Source: Branchiostoma floridae
Taxonomy: Eukaryota; Chordata; Leptocardii; Amphioxiformes; Branchiostomatidae
NCBI RefSeq assembly: GCF_000003815.2
Contig: NC_049980.1
Coordinates: 13,717,570-13,781,569, forward strand
Reading direction: 5' to 3'
Length of the DNA stretch: 64,000 nt
Shown in pieces: positions 25,501 to 37,443 of this stretch. The notes beneath the pieces are model-generated. The model worked only from the letters and a program-made list of their open reading frames with translations. It was not told the origin of the DNA and made no database searches. Every line of letters begins with the position of its first letter. Position 1 is the first letter of the stretch. Made by a program: the position numbers and the translations under genes.

Positions 25501-27420
25501 GCACCAACATGCTAAAGGCAACTTGGCTACAGAATTTCAGATTCAAGCTCAGAAGAGAGGTAGGAAAGTTTGTAGTTAGTTTTAGTATCTACTTTATATC
25601 ATGCACTCAGACCCTCTTTCTGTATACCTAACTTTCAATAAATGCACCCATTCCTGAGTAAAATTAATTTCAAGTCCTTAACATTGTGTAATGTATGGAC
25701 ACACACAACACTTACCTTCCATACCCTAACATGCCCATCTGCCCCTCCTGTGGCGATGATGTCACCATCCCTGCTGAATCGCACCACCTTCTGAAAAGGC
25801 TCCTCCTTGTGGAAGTCAGTATCTACGCAGGCCAATGACTCCACCTTGTATTCACTACTCTGTTCTGTCACCTCTGCAGACTTCTCTGCCTTGTTTCCTG
25901 TCGACCCTTTTCTCTTTCTCAAGTTGGCTTCATTTTCTGTGTGGAAACAATTTTGTCACCACCATTTACTCAATTGTTGTAGGTGTTTATGACTGACAGA
26001 CACATCATATTATACTATTATACCTGAACAAAATATCTTTATATCCAGTACATTTGAAATAGACCCTTTGAGTCTGAACACAATGATACAAGCAAGTAAC
26101 ATTATTTGCAAGCTGCAAACTTCAGAAAAGACTTCATTATTTAAAACATGTGGTGCGTTAGTGGGGTTATTAACAGCGAACATACAATGAAATCCATTGC
26201 CAAAATTAGCTCAGAGTCAGAGGCTCAGCCTGTTGCAGTGCATCACCAAGTTAAGGTTAAACCTGTACACGTAACACCATGACACCTTATTGTTGTATCT
26301 ACATATATTCCAGGTAAAATACAAATATAATCAGTGCCAATGCTTTTGAGTACATTATAAATACACGGCAAAGTGCAGTTTTAACTGGCCAGTTACATTG
26401 ATCAACCAACCGGCAGATTTGGTTTTCTTTCCACGTTTTCTCCTTCCTCTCTTCCCACCCTCTCTCTCTCCTGTCTTCTTACCCCTCTTGCCTGCTTGAT
26501 TAACTCTACTTGCTTCTGAACACATGGTCAGAAATAGACCATAAAACAGGAAGACAAAGACAACTCAATAGCAAAAGGTTGGGAAGAATTGACCATGAAA
26601 GTGAAAGAACATATAGGATAGGTTGGTGGAAGGAACAGTACAGTACATAGCGGAAAAAGCTATAGAGTACGTCAGAAGGTGGAAAAATTAGTGGAAACTA
26701 GGGGTGGGTACCGGTACAGAAGATTCAGGTCCAGATCCGGTTCACTTGGTTCAGGGTCCAGAGGATCAGGTCAAGGTCTGGACCTGAACCTGGACCTGAT
26801 TCAGTATGTGAAAACTTGTCAATAGACGATGCTCAAACACTGGTTCATTTTGCAACAAAGGAGTCTGTTTGTGGAGTCCTACTGGCATTACAGAACTATA
26901 CAAGGCTAACTGCCTCTTTACGATTGATTGTGAAACTTGGTAGAAATGACTATAGACTCTACTCTACTTTGCACTTATTATTTTCCTCAACCAGTAGGCC
27001 CCAAAACGCATGAATGCCTGATCATATACTAGAGTAATCTGTTCATTTTCCAATAGGTCCAACATCCAGTCCACCAAATTTTTCCAGGTCCGTTTTTTCT
27101 GGACCGGTCTAATAAGAAAAACTGGTTTTGTACCGGTACGGCCCTAGTGGAAACACTCTTTTCGACAACACCAGGAAGGTGGTTATCAGCAAGGAAACAT
27201 AATACATACCTTTATCTACATCTTGCTCTCCCTCATCAGATGCCTCCTTGCTTTTTGTTATTCTGAACAGCTGGCATTTCCCATCCATCCCAGCTGCTAC
27301 CAGGTGCCCCTTCCCATCAGCCTTTGCTGCCAGGCTCATGACAGCCCTGGGGTCGGTGCTGTGCTTGTGAAGGCTGGTGGCCACACAGTTCTTCCCCTCC
27401 CCCTGGAGCTCAAAGATTTC
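22545..27420 (-). CDS. PREB: PREB / SEC12, SAR1 guanine-nucleotide exchange factor (5' incomplete)
   Basis: Exons in transcript order: 27210-27420, optional 26411-26515, 25716-25936, 25300-25383, 24899-25020, 24287-24460, 23759-23831, 23200-23359, 22545-22633. They give 377 residues without the optional exon. SEC12/PREB is an ER membrane WD40 protein that loads GTP on SAR1 to start COPII coat assembly. Matches to human PREB run along the whole length, for example FQKVVRFSRDGDIIATGGADG, YRIKAVRFG, CYLTKWDAMKF and SEAHGIFVTGLCFL. A single C-terminal membrane helix (VWFAVIGFLVLVVVVMIYL) leaves the propeller in the cytosol. About the first 45 residues of the family, including the glycine-rich exchange loop, are missing. 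No matching exon is visible upstream, and the 100-N gap at 28364 is a plausible place for it. Confidence 0.9.
26411..26515 (-). CDS. PREB: Candidate cassette exon of PREB, Lys/Arg-rich
   Basis: Minus-strand acceptor TTCAG at 26516-26520 and donor GTTGGT directly below 26411 bound 105 bp, exactly 35 codons. Phase is 1 on both sides, so it can be kept or skipped without a frame change between DVDK and ENEANLRK. It encodes a very basic segment (core GKRGRRKRGKKTK) that would lengthen the disordered insert in the N-terminal blades. Human PREB has a lysine-rich linker at about this position. The donor is not a consensus one, so inclusion is uncertain. Confidence 0.5.
26699..27146 (+). mobile_element. 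hAT-type MITE, copy 1 (448 bp)
   Basis: Element TAGGGGTGGGTACCGG...GTACGGCCCTA flanked by perfect 8-bp duplications GTGGAAAC (26691-26698 and 27147-27154). The interior near the 5' end is built from AGGTCC/GGACCT hexamers forming an inverted array. Eight-bp duplications and short TAGGG-type ends are typical of hAT. There is no transposase, so it is non-autonomous. It lies in a PREB intron. Confidence 0.9.
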
Positions 27421-28363
27421 CTAGGAAAACATTCAACAACTCACAAATTTGAATGACTCTGGACATGGAAACTTTTGATCACATTGACAAATAGCAAGGA
27501 GGTTCTAGTTCTCCATTTTGGACAAACAAGATGCACACATGATAAAATATATTAGAAGTGTGACCATCCAAATCAGCCCACAGTACATTTTGTACATGTT
27601 CAAAATTAGTATATCTAGCAAATCAATTATGATAAAAGACAACGGATGCTACTGTGCCTGAAAAATTGAAATGCCTGACTCTTTTTCAAATCTTGATTAA
27701 TTTCTTTTCTACATAATGTTGATATTCTACCTGGATGTTGAAATTTCATTGGCGAAATTACTGATGTGTTCCTCATAAAATTCTATGAATGAAGAATGTA
27801 CCTTTCCATATTTGTTACAAATCGTATTAACAGTTACAGAGCACAAGTGGGTGTTGCTTCCACATTAACAGGTAGCTATTTTGTTGAAGAATCTGTCCAT
27901 TGATTGATTAGAATCCAAGATGATTTCAGTTTATCATCATTTTATTAACGAATACTTGCAAATGCTGCAATTTTTTAAACTAGTACTGTAACTAGTATAA
28001 TTATCATGCATATGTACATAAAGGTGTAAGTGGACAAGATGTTGCAATAGCATGTGACTCATTGTGACCCTTGGATATATTCTATGGACAATGCTACGTG
28101 TACAGTGTGTACACATATGTAAAATATTATGCAATACCCCTGAGGCCAGGCATATTATTATAAAGATAGCCATGAACTGCACTAACTTGCCACATATTTT
28201 CTCATATCTTCATTTCCTACAAAAGTTGTTTACTTCTTTCTAATCTATATATATTATGAACGGTCGTCCTTTATACTCGGGTAATCTAATAGCCAATGTG
28301 ACTGGGCACTGACAGCTGAATCATCAACATCTGGAAACCCCCGAAGAGGGGGAGGGGGCAAGA

Positions 28364-28463
28364 NNNNNNNNNNNNNNNNNNNNNNNNNNNNNNNNNNNNN
28401 NNNNNNNNNNNNNNNNNNNNNNNNNNNNNNNNNNNNNNNNNNNNNNNNNNNNNNNNNNNNNNN
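28364..28463. other. Assembly gap (100 N)
   Basis: Exactly 100 N, the usual placeholder for a gap of unknown length. The upstream part of PREB could be inside it. Confidence 0.99.
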
Positions 28464-29542
28464 AGCGTACGTTTGTAAACCACATGAAGATACTACTTCA
28501 CCAATTACCCGCCAGCATGGTGGTCGGGGGATTCAAAATATGACGTCAATGATGTGCAGAAAGTGTCTACTTGTAGGCTAGACTAGTATCACTGCAGCTG
28601 CGCCCAGTGCTAATGGCCACAGGTGACACCTGTGTTCTACCACACTAGTGATGACGTCATCTCTATAACGTTAACAAGGGAAATGATTTCTACAGCGCTG
28701 CATACTGGGCCAAAACCTCACTGGTGTCACTCCAAAAATTATATACCATGCCACCACAGGACATACCTTCCTATTTTTTGGCGTTTTTTTTTAAATGTAA
28801 TATTGGGCCAGGTCGAAGGGAAACCAAATTTCTTGTGTGTGTGTGTGTGTGTGTGTGTTTTTGCCTCCATGAAAACAGTGTATAGCTGCCTTTCCTAGTG
28901 TGTGCCCGCAGTCCCGCAATAGCTAACGTTATATCAGTATCTAAATTCGGGTTGGGGTAAATGATGAGACAAGTCTGACCCTTCGCACCAAAGAAAAGCC
29001 AACAGCTCAAAATCAAATTGTAAGAAAATAACTTATTTGCATTTGCGACATGCAGCTTAGGTGCACGCAAGTCTCCAGAGAATTCAATGATAGAGCCGCA
29101 CAAGGCTGCACACGGCCGTGATGTTTGTGCGCTTTGACCTTCCCGCCACGCCACTTCCGTCGGTGATAGAGCCCCGATGCACGGTTAACTTTGTAGTAGC
29201 TCCCAGTGTGATGAGATGTCAGGTGAATTTAAGACTTGCACTTCAGTTAGATCTAATATTAGGTCCTATCAGTAATGTAATAGATCTAACGTTACATATG
29301 TAGATAAGACTATATTTTGATTTAAAATTTGTAGTGCTTCACCTCACCCCTGGTCTGTCCGACTTCAACTGGATGGCATACAGTGATTGCTGACCCCTAA
29401 CCACCCCCCCACCCCCCCGGGAGTGTTCATCTGAAATCCAGCCCATCTCACCATGACAATCACAATGCCGTCTGCTGTGGCGGCACAACGCGCCAATAAA
29501 ATGCACAGGAAATTACATATTGCCAGACTAGACAATGTAATA
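28464..29542. other. PREB upstream region with (GT)n tract
   Basis: Contains a GT microsatellite at about 28834-28858 and possibly the promoter side of PREB. No exon recognisable as PREB exon 1 was found on the minus strand. Confidence 0.45.
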
Positions 29543-30447
29543 CAGTCAAACCTGTCTATAGCGGCCACTCAAGGGACTGGTCAAAATTGGCCACTATAGA
29601 GAGGTGGCCACTATAGAGAATATGCTAATTAATTGACCACAAGCAATAAGTTACACATGGTTTTAGTACCCACTGATCTTTATTCACATAATACAGTACT
29701 GTACATGTACTGCAATGATTTTACACTATATGTATTAAGAAAACAAAAGCTATAAAAAGTTTTAAATGTTCTGCAGTTGATATTGTCTGAAGAGACCGGT
29801 ATCGTCATATTTCTTTGATCTTTCGTCTTGTATCCTTTGATACTTCGCCGTCCGTGTGTTCCCTCCCGCGTTCACACGTCAGGTTCGCCCATTATGCTAA
29901 TGTGGTACTCACAAGAAAAGTCTCGTCATTTTAGACTTATCTCTTAATAAATGTAAGAATAAAATCCACCATAGTCTGAAGTTCATATCATTTTGTCTTT
30001 GTAACAATTCATTTAGAAAGATTTTGTGATAAAAATTAACCTAAGCGATAGTGTATTAGAACGTAACTTTAACGCAATTTACCTCTGTAATATTGGTGTC
30101 GTCTATTGACCTTATATGACCTCGCTTGTCGGCGGGTATGGGTAGCGCCAGTTTACGAAGTTTTGTTTTGAAAATAAATCAAAGAGGTTTTAAATCCGGC
30201 GTAGGGTGACGATACGGCAGCTGTATATGGCCGAGCGCGTGCCGAAACATAGATCAGCGGTCCGCGTGGCCGTAATCGGCAGTGTTTTTGTACCTGCGGG
30301 ACCGGAAATCGTGTGGCCGTGGCCGCGTTGGACAGGTGGCCGCTAAGCCTATTTCTTAATCATTACGAATCCAAGGGACCGACAAAAAGTGGCCACTATG
30401 GGCAGGTGGCCGTTATGCAAAGGTGGCCGCTAATACAGGTTTGACTG
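29543..30447. mobile_element. pogo/Tigger-like MITE with TA target site (905 bp)
   Basis: Terminal inverted repeats CAGTCAAACCTGTCTATAGC at the left and its near-complement GCTAATACAGGTTTGACTG at the right, bounded by TA on both sides (29541-29542 and 30448-30449). Further inward both ends repeat GGTGGCCACTATAGAG-like units. CAGTCAAACCT ends plus a TA duplication are typical of the pogo branch of Tc1/mariner. I see no transposase frame, so it is non-autonomous. Confidence 0.88.
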
Positions 30448-33400
30448 TATATGTAACTGCGACACCTTCATATATAAATCATAAGGCTTAAGGACAGTAA
30501 ATAGTACAGCTCCTTGGTACAGTACTTCGTCTTCTAATATTCCGAAGTTCCCCTTTCCCTTGCAGCAAGCCACCAGCCACCTTTTATTACACCCTGTTGG
30601 CGCCACGACCGACTTTGATACTCCCGGTTCTAACCCAACCCGCTACATAAAGACGCCTAGACGCGAACACAGGCGGCTTGATCACTAGTATATGAATCAT
30701 TGGACGTCGCGCGCGTGAAGCAGTTTTTGTTGGTTTCCACAAAATATTGCAACCATACTTTCAATCTCACAAAGGAAATATAAATGCAAATAAGCAAATA
30801 AATGCAGCACATTGCAGAAAACGTCGTAAAACGGATACTAACGGGTGAAATCTTCCAAAATAAAAAGAAACGAACATGTAAAGTATGGCGGTTTAGAGAA
30901 GGTGTTCTTTGACACCTGTTCCACCATACCCTCCATTGCCATTGTATGTGGAGAATCCAAATAAATAAAAACATAAAGTAAAAGATAAAAAATCTATTGT
31001 TTGGTATTCCAAATTGTTCTCTGTATTGAGGCATTTGTTCACCCTTCCTAACCACTTAGATTTCGTAATGAAGACAACTCTTTTGGCTATTTTTTCTTCG
31101 CACGCTAGATTAAGTTTTGGTACCTAGTGGATGTCATCCGTATAAAAAAATTAGTATGGCCTTATGTATCTTGTCGAGCACTAGAGGCATGGCTTGTCGC
31201 TTGGCCTAAGACCACTTGTATACTATACGCTCGAGAACACTTGTATGCGCTACATACACTCCAGAATACTTGTATACGAAAGGGGTGATTAGCTTTGATT
31301 ATGTACATATGTGACCTCATATAGTAGTTTCAGCCATTAGACACTGATATATATCCCTATATATCAGGTACACAGGCAGATATTGTCCATATCTTGGTAT
31401 CATGTTCTCCCATATCCACCTGAATAGGTCAAGTTCGTACTTCATTCCAAAAGAAGGACTAAATCATCCATACACGACAATATAACTCACATACTGTTTA
31501 CAGTGATATTTTGTAGTTCTGAATGAAGGATAGATTAACAATGTACAACTATGTAGTATGTGTTGCCATACATTGTGCTATCTACGATTGTCAAGCAATG
31601 TAAACACAATAGCTATATATATAGTTTATTTCATAAGCTTGTTTTATCAAGCTAATAAGTCACTCACTACTAGCAACGCAGTCGTGCAATGCTCCTCATA
31701 TGGCTAGCTATATATAAATTATAACCATGAAAATGCGGATGTCTGTAAAACAAAATGACACAGAATGTCATGGAATCAACCTGGCTTAATACGAACGGGT
31801 GAAAGTATGGTGATTTTCCCCGTTACTGAACTTCTTGTTCCATAACCCGGCAGTGTAAGGACTAGGAAGGGAAAGTGAAGAGGATTAGATCTAGCTATAT
31901 AGTGCTGCGGGGTTAACGTTGTTAGACAGGAGCAACGGAGTTTTTTTTCTCATTTTTTGACGCACAACGAAGATGATAACGGGAAACCTTTCAAAGTTCA
32001 AGCCCCGCATACAGTGTGCAACACTCGGATGCCATAAAATACTCTTGTGGGAGTCATCTTAGCGGCTAAAATCATGGATGATACAAACATGGGCTATTCG
32101 TCCTTCTTTCCAATTATCTGGCCTCTAGTTTCTAAGATGGACCTATCTTAGCTGTGTGGATATATCACACTAACACTGTGAGGCTGGTTATATAACCCGC
32201 GCTTGTTGGTAATCATTCCCACGTACCTCGGTGTACGCAATGTCATTCCGGTTATATCCGTGAAGGGCTAAGTCGCCATTAACATGTAGAGGGGAAATCC
32301 CATTAGTCCATATGCATTAAGAAAAGGCCATTCCTTGGACCCGAAATTGCCCTTTTTATTGGTTTTCCACTGGTTCTTTCGCCTGGATGCCATCTACATG
32401 AGGCTTAGTCCGCTTCGATAGTCGATGGTAGCTATTTTCGGAGCGGATTTAAGCCTGACTAGGATAAATAATAGGCCAAGAGTTCTCATAAATCACTGTA
32501 GGAATGTAAAATACGACATAAAGTTCAACAATATGCAGACCCTACATATACAGAGAACAGAGTCATGCCAAAGGTGGCAAGGTGTGCTTGTGGTTGGGAT
32601 CTCAAATCTCTATCAGACCCTAATGTTGTGCCCTTGGGTAAGGCATTTTACACCTATTTCCTCATTCCATTCATATGAACATAAGAACTACTGTACTTCC
32701 GTTTGAGTGACGTCCTCTCGGATGGGACTTAAAGCAGGTTCTGTGTTTGAGAAGAACCACGCCTCAAGCATGTTAAGAACCCACCATACCGTAATATAAA
32801 AGAGCAAGGGCCCCTGCCGGTGTGGGTGGATCAAACCTTACAGTCCAGTATTGAGTTAAGCAGTGGATATGAGCACGCACTAAACTCCATGGTCCTGCCC
32901 CCTACCCACCTTGAAGGTCTCAATCATGTACTAGTACTAGTATTACTCGGAGTGCCTAACAAGGGCCAAAACCAAAACGGCACTGAGCACGAACATGTAT
33001 TTATAGCGGTCAGAAATTCCTTTTCAGCCACCCCAACTGTTTTCAGACGTCAGTCATGATGTCGAAAGTTTAATTTGTTGGTAACGAAAGAAACTAGCAG
33101 GTAATGTCCGGCGGCCATGCAAGGGCGGAGGTACAGTCCTGGATTAGAGCGGTAGGGTCGTTTGACAGCAGCACGACAGTGCCGTTGGCGGGGCGAGACC
33201 AGGTTACAATAAAATAGCTTTAAAATACAATGTAGACTAAAAGGTGCTGGTAAAAGTATACAATGAACGGTAAATGTGCTCAATATAGAATATATGATAT
33301 CAATATTTTCCCCGTAGTTTCATATGGAGCGTGACCATAAAACGTAGGCATTTTCGTACCGAAATAAATGGTAAGCCGAACCCGACGAACGAGACCTTAG

Positions 33401-34722
33401 AAGAACAATGCGCAACTAATAGCCCATTAAAATTGCAATCAAACGGCACGCAGCACAGGGGTTCCGACTCCAGCGCCATTCACATAGCAGTACTTATGTC
33501 TTATTCTGTCCACACAATTTTACGCCTACGCGTATGAGATTATAGAGACGTTCTCTCCTTGTTATATACGATTTCATTCTACACACTAATGTGCAATCAG
33601 GGCGTCATTGCCGAAGACATTTGTATGTGCTAGAAAGTAGCACAGAAGGAGCAGGTAATTAGTACCCAGACACAGCGTTAGGCTGTGCATGTATTGGTTT
33701 CTTCCATCTCCAATTGATACTGAACTATATGGCATCACTTAAGCTATCTACATACCAAATATCATGCGGATCCGTCGACCCCTTCATGAGTTATTCCCGT
33801 TCAAAGACAGACACTAAACCGCCCCTTCGGTTCTAAAATATCCCACTAGGGGGCCAGAACTATACCACTTACTATTGGTCTCAAGAATTGTGTAGTACTG
33901 TAGAGGCATTACCGTTAAAGGGTCTTGGAAAGGGATCCATTTCATATGGGGTTTAGGGTCATGCAAGGGAGGTAAGACTTACTCTCCAACCAGAGGTTAA
34001 GCTCCGGCTGGTTTTGTTTGTTTATTTGTTTTTAAACTTATTTTTAGTCGTTTTTATCGCGGGCTTATTTTGCATTGTATCTTGCTGTGTCCGACCGGAA
34101 TGTTGTTCTGTACTGAGAGACTGTGAGGCTGTGAGGTTCTATGTCCTCAGACATCTGGCAGACGAATCACGAATGACGCGGCACTTCGGTGTTCAGACAG
34201 GTAAACCCAGTGGCTTGTCCATGATTGGTCTATACTAGAAAGTCCCCGCGCTGTCATAGGTCAAAAGAATGCACTTGTATGATTGGTTATCTAAAATAAT
34301 GAAATTAACTGTAGCGCAGGCCCACTAAACGTTACGGTACTGCAGCTGGATGGGTACAATCCTCTGCTGTTGCCGCGGACTCAGTCGTGCTTGCTTACCA
34401 CGGATAGCAAGCAAAAAGAATGAGCCAGGGGTAACTACAGCGGGTGGTACCAAGGCTAGATAAAGACAGTCAAAGTTTCAAAGTTCTCAAGTTTTTCTCT
34501 TGACAAGTACAGACCCAAACCATGGCACAGCGGAAAACGCAGCTCAACAAAGGTACCCGGTGAAAAGGGGAAGAAAATAAAAGGAAATGGACAGAATTCG
34601 AAAGGAAAAAATGGCCCAACACAGCGATGTAATGAGATTTTCACAACCTACTTTCTGATTGAAGGGCTTATTGATCTGTTTACAACTTAATCATTGCACG
34701 ACAATTGTAAAATGATACAATG
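30448..34722. other. Gene-poor region
   Basis: No supported exon. A SINE-like fragment lies near 32560-32740. The stretch around 33760-33850 (accaaatatcatgcggatcc and following) reads like part of an interspersed repeat, but I cannot bound it. A minus-strand open frame of 132 codons at 30657-31055 has no recognisable feature. Confidence 0.4.
32560..32740 (+). mobile_element. SINE-like fragment
   Basis: Contains GTTGTGCCCTTGGGTAAGGC, closely related to the body of the SINE at 16869-17272, followed by CCTCTCGGATGGGACTTAAAGC, a motif shared in kind with the 5S-headed element at 46298. No A box, tail or target duplication was identified, so the ends are approximate. Confidence 0.45.
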
Positions 34723-35084
34723 CAGGGTTGTAGCCAGCCTGAAATCATTTTCAGTCCCCTCGATTTTGAATGGGAATCCTATCGAGCACCGGAGACATGG
34801 CGTGACGTTGCGCGTCATTTCTAGGGGGTCTGGGTCCCAGAAAAGTTTTAAATCAAGACCCTCTGAAACACTAATTTCCTTTTGAGGTGCAAATTTTGCT
34901 TGTAGACTAAGCTGTTCAATGGCATCTGTTTGGGTGAAGAAGAACACATGGGTTTCAGTTTTTTTTATATCTTTACATATCAATTTTTGTCTGTCCCAGG
35001 GGACGGAATGGGGAAAACTTTTTTCAGTCCCCAGCTGCAAAATTCCTTCAAAGGACTGAAGGACAGGTGCTGGCTACAACCCTG
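34723..35084. mobile_element. hAT-type MITE, second family (362 bp)
   Basis: Inverted ends CAGGGTTGTAGCCAGCCTG and TGCTGGCTACAACCCTG are flanked by perfect 8-bp duplications ATACAATG (34715-34722 and 35085-35092). CA...TG-type ends with an 8-bp duplication indicate hAT. A subterminal inverted pair built on TTTTCAGTCCCC and its relatives is also present. It is non-autonomous, with no coding capacity. Intact duplications suggest a fairly recent insertion. Confidence 0.92.
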
Positions 35085-36070
35085 ATACAATGTGTGGCCA
35101 ATTGTACATACAAAGCAGTTGAAATACATGTGTTCCTTAATCTAACAATTTTATTAACTAATCTAATTTGTGAATGAGAATAGTATAAACAATCAAGCTA
35201 GTAAAGTAATATGTTTTGTATTGTAGAATATTATGTTAATGGTACTATGCTGTTTTTGCAAAGAGTTGTGAATAAATTGACATACAAAGCCAAGGTTTGA
35301 TATTTCAACTTCGTACTCCTGGTGGTGGTAATTTTGCTGGAAGACAAGATCCTGACAAAAACGCATACAAAGACGGAAAAAGAGCCCAACCTCTGCTTTG
35401 GATTGTATACCTTTAATAATGTGGCGCATTTCAAACAACGTAGACATAGGTTTGGTAGCTCGACAAGCTCGTCCAGCATTAAAAGATTAACTGGAAGATT
35501 GGCATTAAAAACAGTTCATTATTCTGAAATCAGTAAGATGAGTAGGAATACATGAGTCATTGTAACATTATATCATGCAGTACGAGAGCACATTCTTATA
35601 TCACTGTAATTGTACTTCTGCTTTATCATTATGGCCTGTACTAAATGGGCAAGCATTCGCCTACTCTTGGCGTTAAATTGAAGAGAGATTGCCGCTATCA
35701 GATTACGTTGAAAGCACGATTGTCCCTAGAATCATAGACGCGGGATTGGTCACACTTCGAATTGGCCTGACGTAATTACTAATGGTAGTATCTGTTAAAA
35801 GACGATTAATCATTTTTCAGATTACTAGTATCAAAATCACCATCTTGGGTAAAAATTCACTCGTTACACCTTTTTCCGCTAGAGGCTTGGACCGTTGAGC
35901 GACCGAAAATTTGATAGATTGCTTAGCAAATTTCACACATAATTAACTATTTTGTTTCACATTTTGTGTGTCTTTTCAATGATTCATTTACGTTGTGCCG
36001 AATGCGCAAGCTCTGTTGGTCATGACATGATGGGAATTCGAAGTAGATTGACCATGATGAGGGGCCTTAA
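35085..36070. other. Intergenic, nothing recognised
   Basis: No exon, RNA gene or element end that I can support. Confidence 0.4.
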
Positions 36071-37089
36071 CCCTATTCAGACCGGGGGGGGGGGGGGGGG
36101 CTTTTGAGGCCCGCGCCAACTTCGATGTCCTATAACGCCAGAACGCCTTACGCTAAAGCCACCAAATTTGGGGAGTTTTCCTAAAAAATTGTTGGCAACA
36201 ATTTTACGAAGTTTGACAAATTTTCCATTTTTGCGGGTTGCCATGGCAACCGTTTGCTGACAGGCAGTTTTGCCAAAAATCACTATTTTTGGGTCTAACA
36301 ATGGATTTTTCCCATTTATTTGCTATATTACCGCTATTTTGTTACAAAAATAAAATCTTATATTTTTTAGCATATCTTTCATAATTATATATGCCAAAAT
36401 TATGCTAATTTGAGGACGGCATCAGCCCAAAATCCAAAATGGCGGACCGTATGGCCCGATCAAGAATAACAAGCTAATTATCCCGTAAAATTTGTAACTC
36501 CCTGGTATTTTTTCCTCCAAAACCATCTAAATGAATGAATTTAGTNNNNNNNNNNNNNNNNNNNNNNNNNNNNNNNNNNNNNNNNNNNNNNNNNNNNNNN
36601 NNNNNNNNNNNNNNNNNNNNNNNNNNNNNNNNNNNNNNNNNNNNNAAGTACTTTTAAAAATTCAAGGTAGGGGATATAATATGCCGGAGCTTAACTCGTA
36701 TCTTAGATGTGCATGACGTCATTTTAGGACGTCATTATGACGTCATCGATGTTGCTATTGGCAATACAAGTCGTAATAAACATTATTATTCTGTTATCTG
36801 CACTTGTTGTAACATTTTTGTAGTATAACTTGAAGTTGTCTGAGAATACCCTTTTTTCATGGGTCCGGCCAATATAATCAAATTGAGGACGTCATAATTA
36901 CGTCATCTTACGTCAACGTAACGTCAAACGTCAAATACTCGTCAGATATTATGTCGATATCATGTCCGGGAAATTTGGTGGCCTTACGGCACGTCGTTCA
37001 AGAGTTAGAGGACTTAGAAGTGGAGGGCCTCAAAAGCCCCCCCCCCCCCCCGGTCCAGGGATGACCAAAAAAGCCCGGTCTGAATAGGG
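36071..37089. mobile_element. piggyBac-like MITE with TTAA target site
   Basis: Ends CCCTATTCAGACCGGG and CCCGGTCTGAATAGGG are flanked by TTAA on each side (36067-36070 and 37090-37093). The inverted repeat continues inward through 17 G at left (36084-36100) and 15 C at right (37037-37051) to CTTTTGAGGCCC and its complement. The right end has about 24 extra bases containing a second ACCGGG. CCCT termini with TTAA are typical of piggyBac. The interior is interrupted by an assembly gap, so a transposase cannot be excluded, but the visible parts are non-coding. Confidence 0.88.
36546..36645. other. Assembly gap (100 N) inside the TTAA element
   Basis: Exactly 100 N. Repeat copies elsewhere in the genome or the long G/C runs of this element may explain why assembly failed here. 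Confidence 0.99.
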
Positions 37090-37443
37090 TTAAATGTCGA
37101 GATCACTATGTGTCTTGTCTGTTCACCAGATACTGTACAAAGGATTGTCTTTAGACTGGAAGATCCGCAAATTCCCTATCACGTCCACGAGATAAATACC
37201 TCGTTGGTTTCATGTGTAATACAGAAATGAAATCTGACATCCATACGACAGAAATCATGATCAAATCATATAGCGAGAATCTTCCTTTCAGCATGTCAAT
37301 ACAATTTTCAATCAGGTCACGCTACAGCCAGATTCGGATCAGTATTAGCTGTGCAATGTAGTCGTTTGTTTGTTTTTTTACTTATTCGCACACAAGTATT
37401 TATTCGCACACAAATGTAGTCGTTATACAGGGGTATATCAAAA

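Noticed and set aside
30657-31055. 132-codon minus-strand frame rich in aromatic and hydrophobic residues
   Set aside because: No family resemblance and AT-rich composition; hydrophobicity follows from T-rich codons.
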